DNA of 64,000 nt from Labrenzia sp. THAF82 (GTDB lineage: Bacteria > Pseudomonadota > Alphaproteobacteria > Rhizobiales > Stappiaceae): assembly GCF_009363435.1 (NCBI RefSeq), contig NZ_CP045354.1, positions 314,001 through 378,000 on the forward strand, read 5' to 3'. Positions 18,677 to 27,004 of the stretch are shown piece by piece; positions within the stretch are counted from its first letter, which is position 1; every line of letters starts with the position of its first letter. Below the pieces are notes generated by a model. The model was given only the letters and a program-made list of their open reading frames with translations. It was not told where the DNA came from and did not search any database. The position numbers and the translations under genes are program-made.

Positions 18677-18694
18677 GTGGGAAAGGCCAAGCGT

Positions 18695-19723
18695 ATGAAA
18701 TCCCAGGACAGAGCCGTGATGCGGGTTCTTGCAGGAGAAAAACTCTGGCCACCTCCCATCTGGATGATGAGACAGGCAGGACGTTACCTTCCCGAGTACA
18801 GGAAAGTCAGAGCGAAGGCCAAAAACTTCCTCGATTTCTGCTACTCTCCGGATCTTGCAACTGAGGTCACCCTCCAGCCGATACGCCGGTATGGTTTTGA
18901 TGCGAGCATTCTGTTTTCGGACATCTTCGTCGTACCGGATGCAATCGGGTATCCGGTTCGGTTTGAAGAGGGCAGAGGTCCTGTGCTTGAACCTCTCTCA
19001 TCAGATCTTCTCAATCGTTTGGAGCAGGACAAGGCCGAGGATCACCTTAAACCGGTCATAGAGACCGTTTCTCGCCTCAGAGCAGAGCTTCCCGAGGAAA
19101 CCACCTTGCTGGGCTTCTGCGGTGCTCCCTGGACGGTTGCTTGCTATTCCGTTGCAGGCCACACCACTCAGGATCAGGTGGCTGCCCGCGTCGGTGCTTA
19201 TAGAGATCCTGATTTGATGCAACGGTTCATCGATCAACTGATTGAAGCTTCCATCAGCTATCTCATCCGTCAGCTCGACGCAGGAGCAGATGCCGTTCAG
19301 ATATTCGATACGTGGGCGGGCGTGCTGGACGAAGCCGGTTTCAAGCGGTGGTCGATCGAGTCAACAAGACAGATTGTCGAAGGTGTGCGTGCGGTTCGGC
19401 CGGATGCAAAGATCATAGGTTTTCCGAAAGCGTCATCTGCCCGGATGATTGCTTATATCGATGGAACAGGTGTCGATGCCGTCGGATTCGACTGGACAGC
19501 TCCCGACCAGGTTGCGCTCGACGTTCAAAAGCGCGTTCCAATTCAGGGAAATCTCGATCCCATGCGGTTGGTGGCGGGCGGAAAGGCCCTCGAAGACGGT
19601 GTTGGCCATGTCTTGTCTACGTTCGACAAAGGCCCGTTGATTTTCAATCTCGGACATGGCGTGACTCCGGATGCGGATCCGGAAAATGTTGCGCGGATGG
19701 TCGAGTTGGTGCGCAAGGGCTAG
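18695..19723 (+). CDS. hemE: Uroporphyrinogen decarboxylase
   Basis: Converts uroporphyrinogen III to coproporphyrinogen III in haem synthesis. The N-terminal signature MRQAGRYLPEYR binds the substrate carboxylates, FSDIFVVPDA and LLGFCGAPWT follow, and GNLDPMRL and NLGHGVTPDADP close the barrel. I prefer the ATG at 18695 (342 residues) because GGGAAAGG lies eight bases upstream. A GTG at 18677 in the same frame would add six residues and swallow that ribosome site. It is the right boundary gene of the origin and is followed by hemJ with no gap. Confidence 0.95.
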   Translation: MKSQDRAVMRVLAGEKLWPPPIWMMRQAGRYLPEYRKVRAKAKNFLDFCYSPDLATEVTLQPIRRYGFDASILFSDIFVVPDAIGYPVRFEEGRGPVLEPLSSDLLNRLEQDKAEDHLKPVIETVSRLRAELPEETTLLGFCGAPWTVACYSVAGHTTQDQVAARVGAYRDPDLMQRFIDQLIEASISYLIRQLDAGADAVQIFDTWAGVLDEAGFKRWSIESTRQIVEGVRAVRPDAKIIGFPKASSARMIAYIDGTGVDAVGFDWTAPDQVALDVQKRVPIQGNLDPMRLVAGGKALEDGVGHVLSTFDKGPLIFNLGHGVTPDADPENVARMVELVRKG

Positions 19724-19726
19724 TTG

Positions 19727-20155
19727 ATGGATATTTTTCTTTGGGTCAAATCCCTACATGTCATCTCGATCATCGCCTGGATGGCAGGGATGCTTTATCT
19801 GCCACGACTGTTCGTCTACCACGTTGATGCCGAGGTAGGGTCTGTACAGTCCGAGACCTTCAAGGTCATGGAACGCCGGCTCTACAAAGCAATCATCGGT
19901 CCTGCGATGGGCGCGTCCTGGATATTCGGTTTATGGGCAGCGTATGAATTGCAGGCCTGGCAGGACGGCTGGTTTCACGCGAAACTGACACTCGTTATCG
20001 CAATGTCTGCGATGCACGGTTACCTCGGTGGCTGTGTGCGGAAATTCGCGAATGATGAGAATACAAAATCAGCCCGTTTCTATCGACTTCTCAACGAAGT
20101 TCCGACAGTTTTGATGATCGGGATTGTTATTCTCGTGATCGTGAAACCATTTTAA
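19727..20155 (+). CDS. hemJ: Protoporphyrinogen oxidase HemJ
   Basis: A 142-residue, four-helix membrane protein with the HemJ features: LHVISIIAWMAGMLYLPRLFVYH (the conserved His and the MLYLPR segment) and the WFHAKL and LNEVPT motifs. It oxidises protoporphyrinogen IX in organisms lacking HemG/HemY. The hemE stop is followed by TTGATG; I use the ATG at 19727. Operon partner of hemE, and closed by a hairpin at 20178-20205. Confidence 0.9.
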   Translation: MDIFLWVKSLHVISIIAWMAGMLYLPRLFVYHVDAEVGSVQSETFKVMERRLYKAIIGPAMGASWIFGLWAAYELQAWQDGWFHAKLTLVIAMSAMHGYLGGCVRKFANDENTKSARFYRLLNEVPTVLMIGIVILVIVKPF

Positions 20156-20177
20156 GGGTTGCTGAATTCTGCTTTTG

Positions 20178-20212
20178 AACGGCGGTTCGGAAACGGGCCG
20201 CCGTTTTGCTTT
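20178..20212 (+). terminator. Terminator after hemE-hemJ
   Basis: Arms AACGGCGG (20178-20185) and CCGCCGTT (20198-20205), a 12-base loop, then TTGCTTT. It separates the haem genes from rho. Confidence 0.75.
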
Positions 20213-20448
20213 GCGGCAGTGCGACATCAGTGCATTTGACCGGCAGATTTGCGGGCTTGCGATTCACTTGAAAACAACGTATCTTCCGCCAACTTCAAAA
20301 CGGCGATGGTTCGTTTTATCGCACCGCAGACGCCGTACAATCTGGACACATCTAAACGTCTTTCAGATATCTTCTGGCCGACCCATCTTCCCGGCGCAGA
20401 ACGACCTTCCAAATAAATATCCAAAACAACACCAATAACCCCAACTCG
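20206..20448 (+). promoter_or_regulatory. rho promoter and leader region
   Basis: About 240 bp without a gene. A possible sigma-70-type promoter is TTGCGA (20257-20262), 17-base spacer, TATCTT (20280-20285), which would give a leader of about 155 nt. Long rho leaders are often used for autoregulation by premature termination. No strong Shine-Dalgarno sequence precedes the rho ATG. Confidence 0.4.
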
Positions 20449-21714
20449 ATGCGGGAAATGAAACTTAAAGACCTAAAAGAAAAAACACCGACAGAGCTGC
20501 TGCAATTTGCTGAAGAGCTTGAGGTCGAAAACGCCAGCACCATGCGTAAGCAGGAGCTGATGTTCGCCATCCTGAAAAATCTTGCTGCACAGGATGTGGA
20601 GATTATCGGCGAAGGTGTCGTCGAAGTATTGCAGGATGGCTTTGGCTTCCTTCGATCTCCGGACGCAAACTACCTTCCTGGCCCGGACGACATCTATGTC
20701 TCGCCATCGCAAATACGGCGCTTTTCCTTGCGTACCGGCGATACGGTCGAAGGGCAGATTCGCAGCCCGAAAGAAGGCGAACGTTATTTCGCTCTTTTGA
20801 AGGTCAACACGATCAACTTCGAAGATCCGGAAAAAGCACGGCACAAAGTCCATTTTGATAATCTGACACCACTTTATCCGGATGAACGTTTCCGGATGGA
20901 AATCGAAGATCCGACCATCAAGGACCTTTCTTCCAGGGTCATTGACCTTGTGGCTCCTCTCGGCAAGGGCCAACGCGCTCTGATCACTGCACCACCGCGT
21001 ACCGGTAAGACAGTGTTCCTGCAGAACATTGCAAAGTCGATTACGAACAATCATCCAGAATGCTATCTCATCGTTCTTTTGATCGATGAGCGTCCGGAAG
21101 AAGTAACGGACATGCAGCGCACGGTGAACGGCGAAGTGGTTTCCTCCACATTCGACGAACCGGCTTCACGTCACGTACAGGTGGCGGAGATGGTTATCGA
21201 GAAGGCGAAACGGCTGACGGAGCATGGCAGGGATGTTGTTATCCTGCTCGATTCCATCACGCGATTGGGCCGCGCTTACAACACTGTTGTTCCGTCTTCG
21301 GGCAAGGTGCTGACGGGTGGTGTTGATGCGAACGCGCTGCAGCGTCCGAAGCGTTTCTTCGGCGCAGCTCGCAATATCGAGGAGGGCGGTTCCCTGACCA
21401 TCATCGCAACCGCGCTGATCGACACGGGCAGCCGTATGGATGAAGTCATCTTTGAAGAATTCAAGGGAACGGGTAACTCGGAGATTATTCTTGATCGGAA
21501 GATCTCCGACAAACGTGTCTATCCGTCCATCGACATTCAGCGTTCCGGAACGCGCAAGGAAGAACTTCTTGTGCCGCATGAGCGTTTGAAGAAGACGTTC
21601 GTTCTTCGCCGTATTCTCAATCCGATGGGCACTGTTGATGCAATTGAGTTCCTGCTCGATAAATTGAAGCAAACCAAGTCCAACGACGAGTTCTTCGACA
21701 GCATGAACACTTGA
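20449..21714 (+). CDS. rho: Transcription termination factor Rho
   Basis: A 421-residue hexameric RNA helicase. The N-terminal helical part ([20 protein letters not shown]) precedes the RNA-binding OSB fold with [20 protein letters not shown]. The motor has Walker [13 protein letters not shown], Walker [17 protein letters not shown] and the Q/R loop region [20 protein letters not shown]. No insertion is present, unlike in some actinobacterial forms. ATG 20449 gives MREMKLKDL as in related species; ATG 20458 is an alternative. Single gene, with a likely hairpin terminator just after it. Confidence 0.97.
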   Translation: MREMKLKDLKEKTPTELLQFAEELEVENASTMRKQELMFAILKNLAAQDVEIIGEGVVEVLQDGFGFLRSPDANYLPGPDDIYVSPSQIRRFSLRTGDTVEGQIRSPKEGERYFALLKVNTINFEDPEKARHKVHFDNLTPLYPDERFRMEIEDPTIKDLSSRVIDLVAPLGKGQRALITAPPRTGKTVFLQNIAKSITNNHPECYLIVLLIDERPEEVTDMQRTVNGEVVSSTFDEPASRHVQVAEMVIEKAKRLTEHGRDVVILLDSITRLGRAYNTVVPSSGKVLTGGVDANALQRPKRFFGAARNIEEGGSLTIIATALIDTGSRMDEVIFEEFKGTGNSEIILDRKISDKRVYPSIDIQRSGTRKEELLVPHERLKKTFVLRRILNPMGTVDAIEFLLDKLKQTKSNDEFFDSMNT

Positions 21715-21738
21715 TCCCAAACGGATCGAATTTTATTG

Positions 21739-21773
21739 AAGGGCGCGGTTCCAAAGGGACTGCGCCTTTTACG
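21739..21773 (+). terminator. Probable terminator after rho
   Basis: AAGGGCGC (21739-21746) pairs with GCGCCTTT (21762-21769) with one G-T pair and a 15-base loop, then a short T run. Moderately convincing. Confidence 0.6.
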
Positions 21774-21787
21774 TTTTGTTAAGCATT

Positions 21788-21801
21788 GTTTCACGTGAAT
21801 C
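21788..21801 (+). other. parS-like site 2
   Basis: GTTTCACGTGAATC: perfect left half-site, right half-site with one change that forms GAATC (GANTC). In the gap between rho and the GNAT gene. Confidence 0.75.
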
Positions 21802-21827
21802 CACTGACTTTGATTCGGACCCGTTTC

Positions 21828-22400
21828 ATGACCTCAGACATCTATCTGGAAACTGAAAGACTATTGTTACGTGCGTGGCGGGATGACGATCTGGATCCTT
21901 TTGCAGCTCTATGCGCGGATCCCGAAGTTATGCGGTATTTCCCTGATGTTATGTCGAGGGAGAGATCTGAACTCCTGATTTCGAAATGCCGGGAGAAGCA
22001 GGGAAGCGACGGATTCTGCATGGCACCGATTGAGGTAAAAGATACGGGTGAATTCCTCGGTATGGTGGGCTTGAATCGACCAACCTACGCCGCACCGCTT
22101 CCATTCGAACCTTGTGTTGAAATTGGTTGGCGCTTGAAGGAATCGTCCTGGGGGCACGGATATGCAAGTGAAGCTGCGCGAGCGTGGCTTCGATTCGGCT
22201 TTGAAACAATTGGTCTTGACGAGATCGTTGCCTTTACGATCCCGGACAACCTGCCTTCTCAAAAAGTCATGGAACGGATTGGCATGACCCGCGACGCTGA
22301 GGGAGATTTTCTGCACCCAAGCTTGCCTGAGGATCATCCGGTAGCTCTTCATGTTCTTTACCGCTTGAGCAAAGACGTCTGGCTGACGCAGGTTCAATAG
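21828..22400 (+). CDS. GNAT family N-acetyltransferase (RimJ/RimL type)
   Basis: A GNAT enzyme starting LETERLLLRAWRDDDLDPF, the usual opening of the RimJ/RimL group. The acetyl-CoA loop is SSWGHGYASEAARAWL and the C-terminal half has DNLPSQKVMERIGM. I take the ATG at 21828 (190 residues). A frame upstream to 21786 would translate through a parS-like palindrome and has no family counterpart. Substrate unknown. It is a single gene lying in the parS-rich stretch between rho and mnmE. Confidence 0.85.
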   Translation: MTSDIYLETERLLLRAWRDDDLDPFAALCADPEVMRYFPDVMSRERSELLISKCREKQGSDGFCMAPIEVKDTGEFLGMVGLNRPTYAAPLPFEPCVEIGWRLKESSWGHGYASEAARAWLRFGFETIGLDEIVAFTIPDNLPSQKVMERIGMTRDAEGDFLHPSLPEDHPVALHVLYRLSKDVWLTQVQ

Positions 22401-22420
22401 AAGAACTGTGGGCTTACCGG

Positions 22421-22434
22421 GATTCACGTGAAAC
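22421..22434 (+). other. parS-like site 3
   Basis: GATTCACGTGAAAC, the variant half on the left forming GATTC. 20 bp after the GNAT stop. Confidence 0.75.
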
Positions 22435-22466
22435 AGCCTCGCGGCTCAGCCTTGCAACTTCATCCT

Positions 22467-22480
22467 GTTTCACGTGAATC
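22467..22480 (+). other. parS-like site 4
   Basis: GTTTCACGTGAATC in inverted orientation relative to site 3, start-to-start distance 46 bp. Contains GAATC. Confidence 0.75.
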
Positions 22481-22643
22481 CAATGAATTGAATCGGCGAC
22501 GAACCAACTTTTGATCTTTGCGCCGATTGTTCGCGAATTAAGTTCAAAGAGCGATGGCGATCTCTAGGATTTTTTAAAAGCCAAAGGAGCTCGTCGCACT
22601 GCTGGAGAGCGGTGTAGTGTTCGAGGTCTTGAGGGCAGAAATT

Positions 22644-22657
22644 GATTCACGTGAAAC
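22644..22657 (+). other. parS-like site 5
   Basis: GATTCACGTGAAAC, same form as site 3, with GATTC in the left half. Confidence 0.75.
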
Positions 22658-22787
22658 AGTCACATGACTAAGACACCCGGTTAGAGCTTTTCGATTCGTC
22701 AACGGAACGTATGACGACCTGCCTTTCCCTGGAAAAGCAGACTTGATAAAGAGATTTTGGCATCAAACTCTGCTTGGATGAACGCAC

Positions 22788-24137
22788 ATGGCTGACACGA
22801 TTTTCGCGCTTTCAAGCGGGGCAGTTCCGTCTGGAGTTGCTGTTATCCGTGTCTCGGGGGCTGGTACACAGGAAATAGTAAGAAGTCTTTGCGGTACGGT
22901 ACCAGAGCCACGTGTTGCCTCTCTGCTCAAGTTGAGAAACCCACAATCGGGTGATCTTCTGGATGAGGCCCTGGTCCTCTTCTTCAAGGGTCCGCGCAGT
23001 TTTACCGGTGAAGATGTTGCAGAACTTCACTGCCATGGGGGAAGGGCGGTGGTTTCCAGTGTCCTCTCCGTACTTGGCCAATTTGAAAACAGCCGTCCTG
23101 CTGAAGCTGGTGAATTCACACGAAGAGCTTTCGATGCCGGACGTATGGACCTCACTGAAGTTGAGGGATTGGCGGATCTGATTGCGGCTGAAACACAGAG
23201 CCAACGTAAACAGGCAATTCGGCAGATGGGCGGAGCCCTCGGTCGGCTTTATGAAGATTGGCGCAAACGGCTGATACACATGCGAGCAATGATTGAAGCC
23301 GACTTCGATTTTGCCGACGAGGAGGATGTACCGGGCAGCGTAGCTGACCAAGTCTGGGTGGAAGCCTCCGATCTCCATGATGAGATCGCTGATCACTTGC
23401 TGAAGTCGAAGAGTGGTGAGCGTTTGCGATCCGGGTTACAGGTCGTGCTTATGGGTGCACCCAACGCAGGCAAGTCCAGTTTGTTGAATGCCATTGCGGG
23501 CCGGGATGTCGCTATCGTGACGGAGGAAGCTGGCACCACGAGAGATGTTATAGAAGTGCATCTGGATCTAGCGGGGTATCCGGTCACGCTGGTAGACACT
23601 GCCGGATTGCGCGAGACCGAAGGAATAGTAGAACGAGAGGGCATTCGCCGTGCCGAGGCAAAGGGCCGCGAAGCGGACCTGATCTTGTGGGCGGTTGAAC
23701 CGAACGGCGTGTCAATGAAGGAAGCGTCGAGTGCGTTGGCAGTTGATCTCGAGGATGGTGTTCCCGTTTGGACGGTCAATACCAAGCAAGATTTTGAGAC
23801 TCTTCCGGAACAAGACTCTTCCGGAATAATCCCAGAAATCTCTTGTTCAACCAAATCTGAAGGCGGTATGACATCACTTTTGGATCACCTTACACGTTTT
23901 GCTGCGGAAACGATTTCTATCGGTGAGTCACCGTTGGCGACACGGGAAAGGCACCGGCACTATCTCACGGAGTGTCTTTCCGGACTGCGCACGGCAGTTG
24001 ACGCAGACCATCTTCCGGGAGAACTCAGAGCAGAAGATCTCCGCGGTGCAGCGGATGCGCTTGGCCGGATCACCGGGCGTATTGATGTTGAAGATCTACT
24101 GGATGTGATTTTCAGGGATTTCTGTATCGGGAAATAA
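22788..24137 (+). CDS. mnmE: tRNA modification GTPase MnmE
   Basis: Works with MnmG to modify the wobble uridine (position 34) of certain tRNAs. The 449 residues have the tetrahydrofolate-binding N-terminal domain (TIFALSSGAVPSGVAVIRVSG), a helical domain, and an inserted GTPase domain with G1 GAPNAGKSSLLN, G2 AGTTRD and G3 DTAGLRE. The C-terminal FCIGK carries the conserved cysteine. The gene is followed by 301 bp containing two parS-like sites, then mnmG. Confidence 0.96.
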   Translation: MADTIFALSSGAVPSGVAVIRVSGAGTQEIVRSLCGTVPEPRVASLLKLRNPQSGDLLDEALVLFFKGPRSFTGEDVAELHCHGGRAVVSSVLSVLGQFENSRPAEAGEFTRRAFDAGRMDLTEVEGLADLIAAETQSQRKQAIRQMGGALGRLYEDWRKRLIHMRAMIEADFDFADEEDVPGSVADQVWVEASDLHDEIADHLLKSKSGERLRSGLQVVLMGAPNAGKSSLLNAIAGRDVAIVTEEAGTTRDVIEVHLDLAGYPVTLVDTAGLRETEGIVEREGIRRAEAKGREADLILWAVEPNGVSMKEASSALAVDLEDGVPVWTVNTKQDFETLPEQDSSGIIPEISCSTKSEGGMTSLLDHLTRFAAETISIGESPLATRERHRHYLTECLSGLRTAVDADHLPGELRAEDLRGAADALGRITGRIDVEDLLDVIFRDFCIGK

Positions 24138-24140
24138 TTT

Positions 24141-24154
24141 GTTTCACGTGAATC
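24141..24154 (+). other. parS-like site 6
   Basis: GTTTCACGTGAATC, four bases after the mnmE stop, with GAATC in the right half. Confidence 0.75.
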
Positions 24155-24193
24155 AATGTCGGATTTTCCTGAATTGATTCTGAACCGGAATGT

Positions 24194-24207
24194 GTTTCAC
24201 GTGAATC
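24194..24207 (+). other. parS-like site 7
   Basis: GTTTCACGTGAATC, direct repeat of site 6 at 53 bp, again with GAATC. Confidence 0.75.
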
Positions 24208-24438
24208 AGGAAGCATTATCCGCGTATCTGAAAGTGAAGTTTCCGCGGTTGGTCTCTCTCATTGATTCCGCTTTGACCTACGGGTCGGCCCGCTTTATAT
24301 AAGCGGCAGCGTTGTGCCGTTCAGTCGGCCTTGTGATAATCTGATGCTGGGCATCGGATGCGGATCCCGAAAATAGAAGATGATGGTTTGGCGGGTGCTT
24401 GAACATAGTGGCAGCCCCGGTCAAGACGGTGAGACTTT

Positions 24439-26328
24439 ATGAGTGACAAGGACCTGACATTTGATGTGGTCGTAGTGGGTGGCGGTCATGCCGGCTGTGA
24501 GGCCGCTGCAGCGGCGGCGCGCACCGGTGCCAAGACGGCACTTGTAACCCATCGGTTCGATACCATTGGGGTGATGTCCTGTAATCCGGCGATTGGTGGA
24601 TTGGGCAAAGGTCATCTGGTCAGAGAAATCGATGCCCTTGATGGATTGATGGGTCGAGTTGCCGACAAGGGTGGGATCCAGTTTCGCATGCTCAACCGGC
24701 GGAAGGGTCCTGCGGTTCGAGGGCCGCGCGCTCAGGCCGACCGCAAGCTCTATCGCGAGGCAATGCAGAAAGAGATTGCCGTCATCGACGGGTTGACGGT
24801 CGTTGAGGGAGAAGCTTTCAAGATCCTCTTCAACGATGATGCTGAGGGTCATGTCGTTTCAGGACTGGAGCTGGCCGACGGTCGCAGCGTTTCGTGCGGC
24901 AGGATTGTCTTGACGAGTGGAACTTTCCTACGTGGTCTGATCCACATTGGCGATCGCAAGATCCCTGCCGGCAGGTCGGGGGAGGCTCCCGCCCTCGGTT
25001 TGTCTGAATCGCTTGAGCAAATTGGATTTGATCTCGGACGCCTGAAGACAGGAACACCCGCAAGGCTTGATGGACGCACAATCCATTGGGATCGACTTGA
25101 AGTCCAACCAGGTGATGAAGAGCCGGTTCCGTTTTCGACAATGACCGAAGCGATCACGACACCTCAGGTGCCCTGCCATATCACGCGGACGACGCCTGAA
25201 ACGCATCAGATCATTCAGGACAATCTCTCGAGATCGGCGATGTATTCCGGTGAGATCAAAGGCCGTGGACCCCGTTACTGTCCCTCAATCGAGGATAAGA
25301 TCGTTCGGTTTGGGGAGCGTGACGGTCACCAGATCTTTCTGGAGCCGGAGGGCCTTGATGACCACACGGTCTATCCGAATGGCATTTCCACGTCCTTGCC
25401 AGAAGATGTCCAGATTGCCTTTTTGAGAACCATTCCTGGTCTTGAAGATGTTGAACACTTTCAGCCGGGATATGCGATTGAATACGACCATGTCGACCCG
25501 CGGGAGCTCAGGCCGACGCTGGAAGCAAAGAGATGTCAGGGTCTTTATCTTGCCGGTCAGATCAACGGGACGACCGGATATGAAGAAGCTGGAGCTCAAG
25601 GCCTGGTGGCCGGCTTGAATGCGGCATTGGCGGAAGCTGGAAAGTCGCCGTTCGTCGTCGATCGCTCTCAGGGCTATATCGGTGTGATGATCGACGATCT
25701 GATTACCCGAGGCATTTCCGAGCCGTATCGAATGTTTACGTCGCGCGCTGAGTATCGGTTATCGCTGCGTGCCGATAATGCGGATCAGAGACTGACGCCG
25801 CTTGGTCTTGAGGTAGGTTGTGTTTCTGAAGAACGGCGCCAGGCATTCGAAAGAAAGATGGCGGCCATTGCCGAGGCACGGGCTTTGTTGAAGCAGTTGT
25901 CTGTGACACCCTCGGAGGCCCAGAAGAAGGGCTTGCCAGTCAACCAGGATGGTGTGCGTCGGACTGCGTTCGATCTGCTTTCCTATCCGAATGTGACCTA
26001 CGAGCTTTTGACAGGCATTTGGCCCGAGCTTTCCGAGATTGACCCGGTGATCACGGAGCAGGTGGCAACAGATGCTCTCTATGCTGTTTATCTCGATCGG
26101 CAGATGGCGGACATCGAGGCACTGAAGCGGGATGAAGCCTTGGCGATCCCGGATGGTTTCGATTACGAAGCAATTGTCGGGCTATCGAACGAAGTGAAGC
26201 AAAAGCTGACTGACATTCGACCGGCCACGTTGGGTCAGGCTTCTCGTATGGATGGGATAACACCGGCAGCCTTGACGCTGATCCTGTCTCATCTCAAGCG
26301 GGGCAGTCAGAAGATCGGTGCGGCCTGA
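24439..26328 (+). CDS. mnmG: tRNA uridine-5-carboxymethylaminomethyl modification enzyme MnmG (GidA)
   Basis: FAD-dependent partner of MnmE. The dinucleotide-binding motif [18 protein letters not shown] is at residues 10-27, followed by [32 protein letters not shown] text ([16 protein letters not shown]) and [14 protein letters not shown] are family signatures. Length 629 is typical. It ends in an ATGA overlap with rsmG, so the pair is translationally coupled. Confidence 0.96.
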   Translation: MSDKDLTFDVVVVGGGHAGCEAAAAAARTGAKTALVTHRFDTIGVMSCNPAIGGLGKGHLVREIDALDGLMGRVADKGGIQFRMLNRRKGPAVRGPRAQADRKLYREAMQKEIAVIDGLTVVEGEAFKILFNDDAEGHVVSGLELADGRSVSCGRIVLTSGTFLRGLIHIGDRKIPAGRSGEAPALGLSESLEQIGFDLGRLKTGTPARLDGRTIHWDRLEVQPGDEEPVPFSTMTEAITTPQVPCHITRTTPETHQIIQDNLSRSAMYSGEIKGRGPRYCPSIEDKIVRFGERDGHQIFLEPEGLDDHTVYPNGISTSLPEDVQIAFLRTIPGLEDVEHFQPGYAIEYDHVDPRELRPTLEAKRCQGLYLAGQINGTTGYEEAGAQGLVAGLNAALAEAGKSPFVVDRSQGYIGVMIDDLITRGISEPYRMFTSRAEYRLSLRADNADQRLTPLGLEVGCVSEERRQAFERKMAAIAEARALLKQLSVTPSEAQKKGLPVNQDGVRRTAFDLLSYPNVTYELLTGIWPELSEIDPVITEQVATDALYAVYLDRQMADIEALKRDEALAIPDGFDYEAIVGLSNEVKQKLTDIRPATLGQASRMDGITPAALTLILSHLKRGSQKIGAA

Positions 26329-26984
26329 TGGGCCGTCCGATCGTGTTGAACAGCTCTGGACAGGCTGTGCAAAACTATGGGGATGTTTCACGTGAAACTT
26401 TGGAACGGCTTCAGATCTATGTCGACCTCGTTCTCAAGTGGCAACCCGCACAAAACCTTATTGCTCCGTCGACAATTCCAGACATATGGACACGTCACGT
26501 AGCCGACAGTCTTCAAACCCAGTGGAGTTATCCAGAGGCAAAAACCTGGGTCGATGTCGGCAGCGGTGGCGGGTTTCCCGGTGTGGTCACAGCAATCCTT
26601 CTTGCCGAAGATCCGGGCACTCATGTGCACATGATCGAGAGCAACCAGCGGAAGGCGGCCTTCCTTCGAACGGCACTTCGAGAGACTGGTTCCAACGGAA
26701 CAGTACATGCTGGCCGGATCGAATCGGTTGCGAAAGAGTGGCAGCATGGGCCGGTTGATGCTGTTTCCGCGCGCGCCTTGGCGTCCTTGGATTTGCTTTT
26801 CCAGCTTTCCGAGCCGTTCACAGCGAAGGGAGCAAAGGCTGTTTTCCACAAAGGTCAGGATTTTCAACGAGAAGTTAACGAAGCCTCTGCCCGTTGGCAC
26901 TTCGACATGATAGAAAAGATCAGTCTTGTTGATCCTGAGAGCCGGATGCTTCTTTTCTCAAATATTTGCAACCGGCCGGAGTAG
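26328..26984 (+). CDS. rsmG: 16S rRNA (guanine-N7) methyltransferase RsmG (GidB)
   Basis: Methylates G527 of 16S rRNA. VDVGSGGGFPGVVTAILL is the S-adenosylmethionine loop, HMIESNQRKAAFLR the following acidic strand, and VSARALASLDLL the family motif. 218 residues. The ATG overlaps the mnmG stop. A perfect parS palindrome sits inside the first 25 codons, encoding part of the N-terminal GDVSRETLERL helix. That stretch is common in RsmG proteins next to parAB. Confidence 0.94.
   Translation: MGRPIVLNSSGQAVQNYGDVSRETLERLQIYVDLVLKWQPAQNLIAPSTIPDIWTRHVADSLQTQWSYPEAKTWVDVGSGGGFPGVVTAILLAEDPGTHVHMIESNQRKAAFLRTALRETGSNGTVHAGRIESVAKEWQHGPVDAVSARALASLDLLFQLSEPFTAKGAKAVFHKGQDFQREVNEASARWHFDMIEKISLVDPESRMLLFSNICNRPE
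26385..26398 (+). other. parS-like site 8 (inside rsmG, fully symmetric)
   Basis: GTTTCACGTGAAAC, the exact symmetric parS core, flanked by T on both sides. It is the only one of eight sites with two perfect half-sites and the only one without a GANTC. Confidence 0.88.
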
Positions 26985-27004
26985 CCCAGGAAGGTGTTGT
27001 GGCA

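Larger units (their letters stand above)
18270..18694. other. oriC: Putative chromosomal replication origin (oriC)
   Basis: A 425-bp non-coding gap between the DUF299 gene and hemE, the established origin position in Caulobacter and relatives. Near-consensus DnaA boxes (TTATCCACA, allowing one or two mismatches) occur as TGTGGATAG 18596-18604 (reverse), TAATCCACG 18618-18626, TTATCGACT 18521-18529, TTGTCCACC 18446-18454 and a weaker AGTGGATTC 18410-18418. The stretch 18629-18676 is very AT-rich, a candidate unwinding element. Six GANTC sites lie here, and a TTAA-N7-TAAA CtrA-like element is at 18468-18482. Flanking genes diverge. No experimental proof is implied. Confidence 0.8.
22401..22787. 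other. Non-coding spacer with three parS-like sites
   Basis: 387 bp with no credible gene. Its recognisable content is three parS-like palindromes (22421, 22467 and 22644). The mnmE promoter must lie near the right end, but I could not fix a -35/-10 pair. Confidence 0.6.
24138..24438. other. mnmE-mnmG spacer with two parS-like sites
   Basis: A 301-bp spacer without a gene. It holds parS-like sites at 24141 and 24194; the mnmG promoter is presumably in 24290-24420, where TTTGACC (24274) and TATATAAG (24296) could serve as parts of a promoter. Confidence 0.55.

Noticed and set aside
22421-24207. CACGTG elements as eukaryote-type E-boxes or quorum-sensing boxes
   Set aside because: The 14-base palindrome and its location at parAB and the origin fit parS far better than a transcription factor site.
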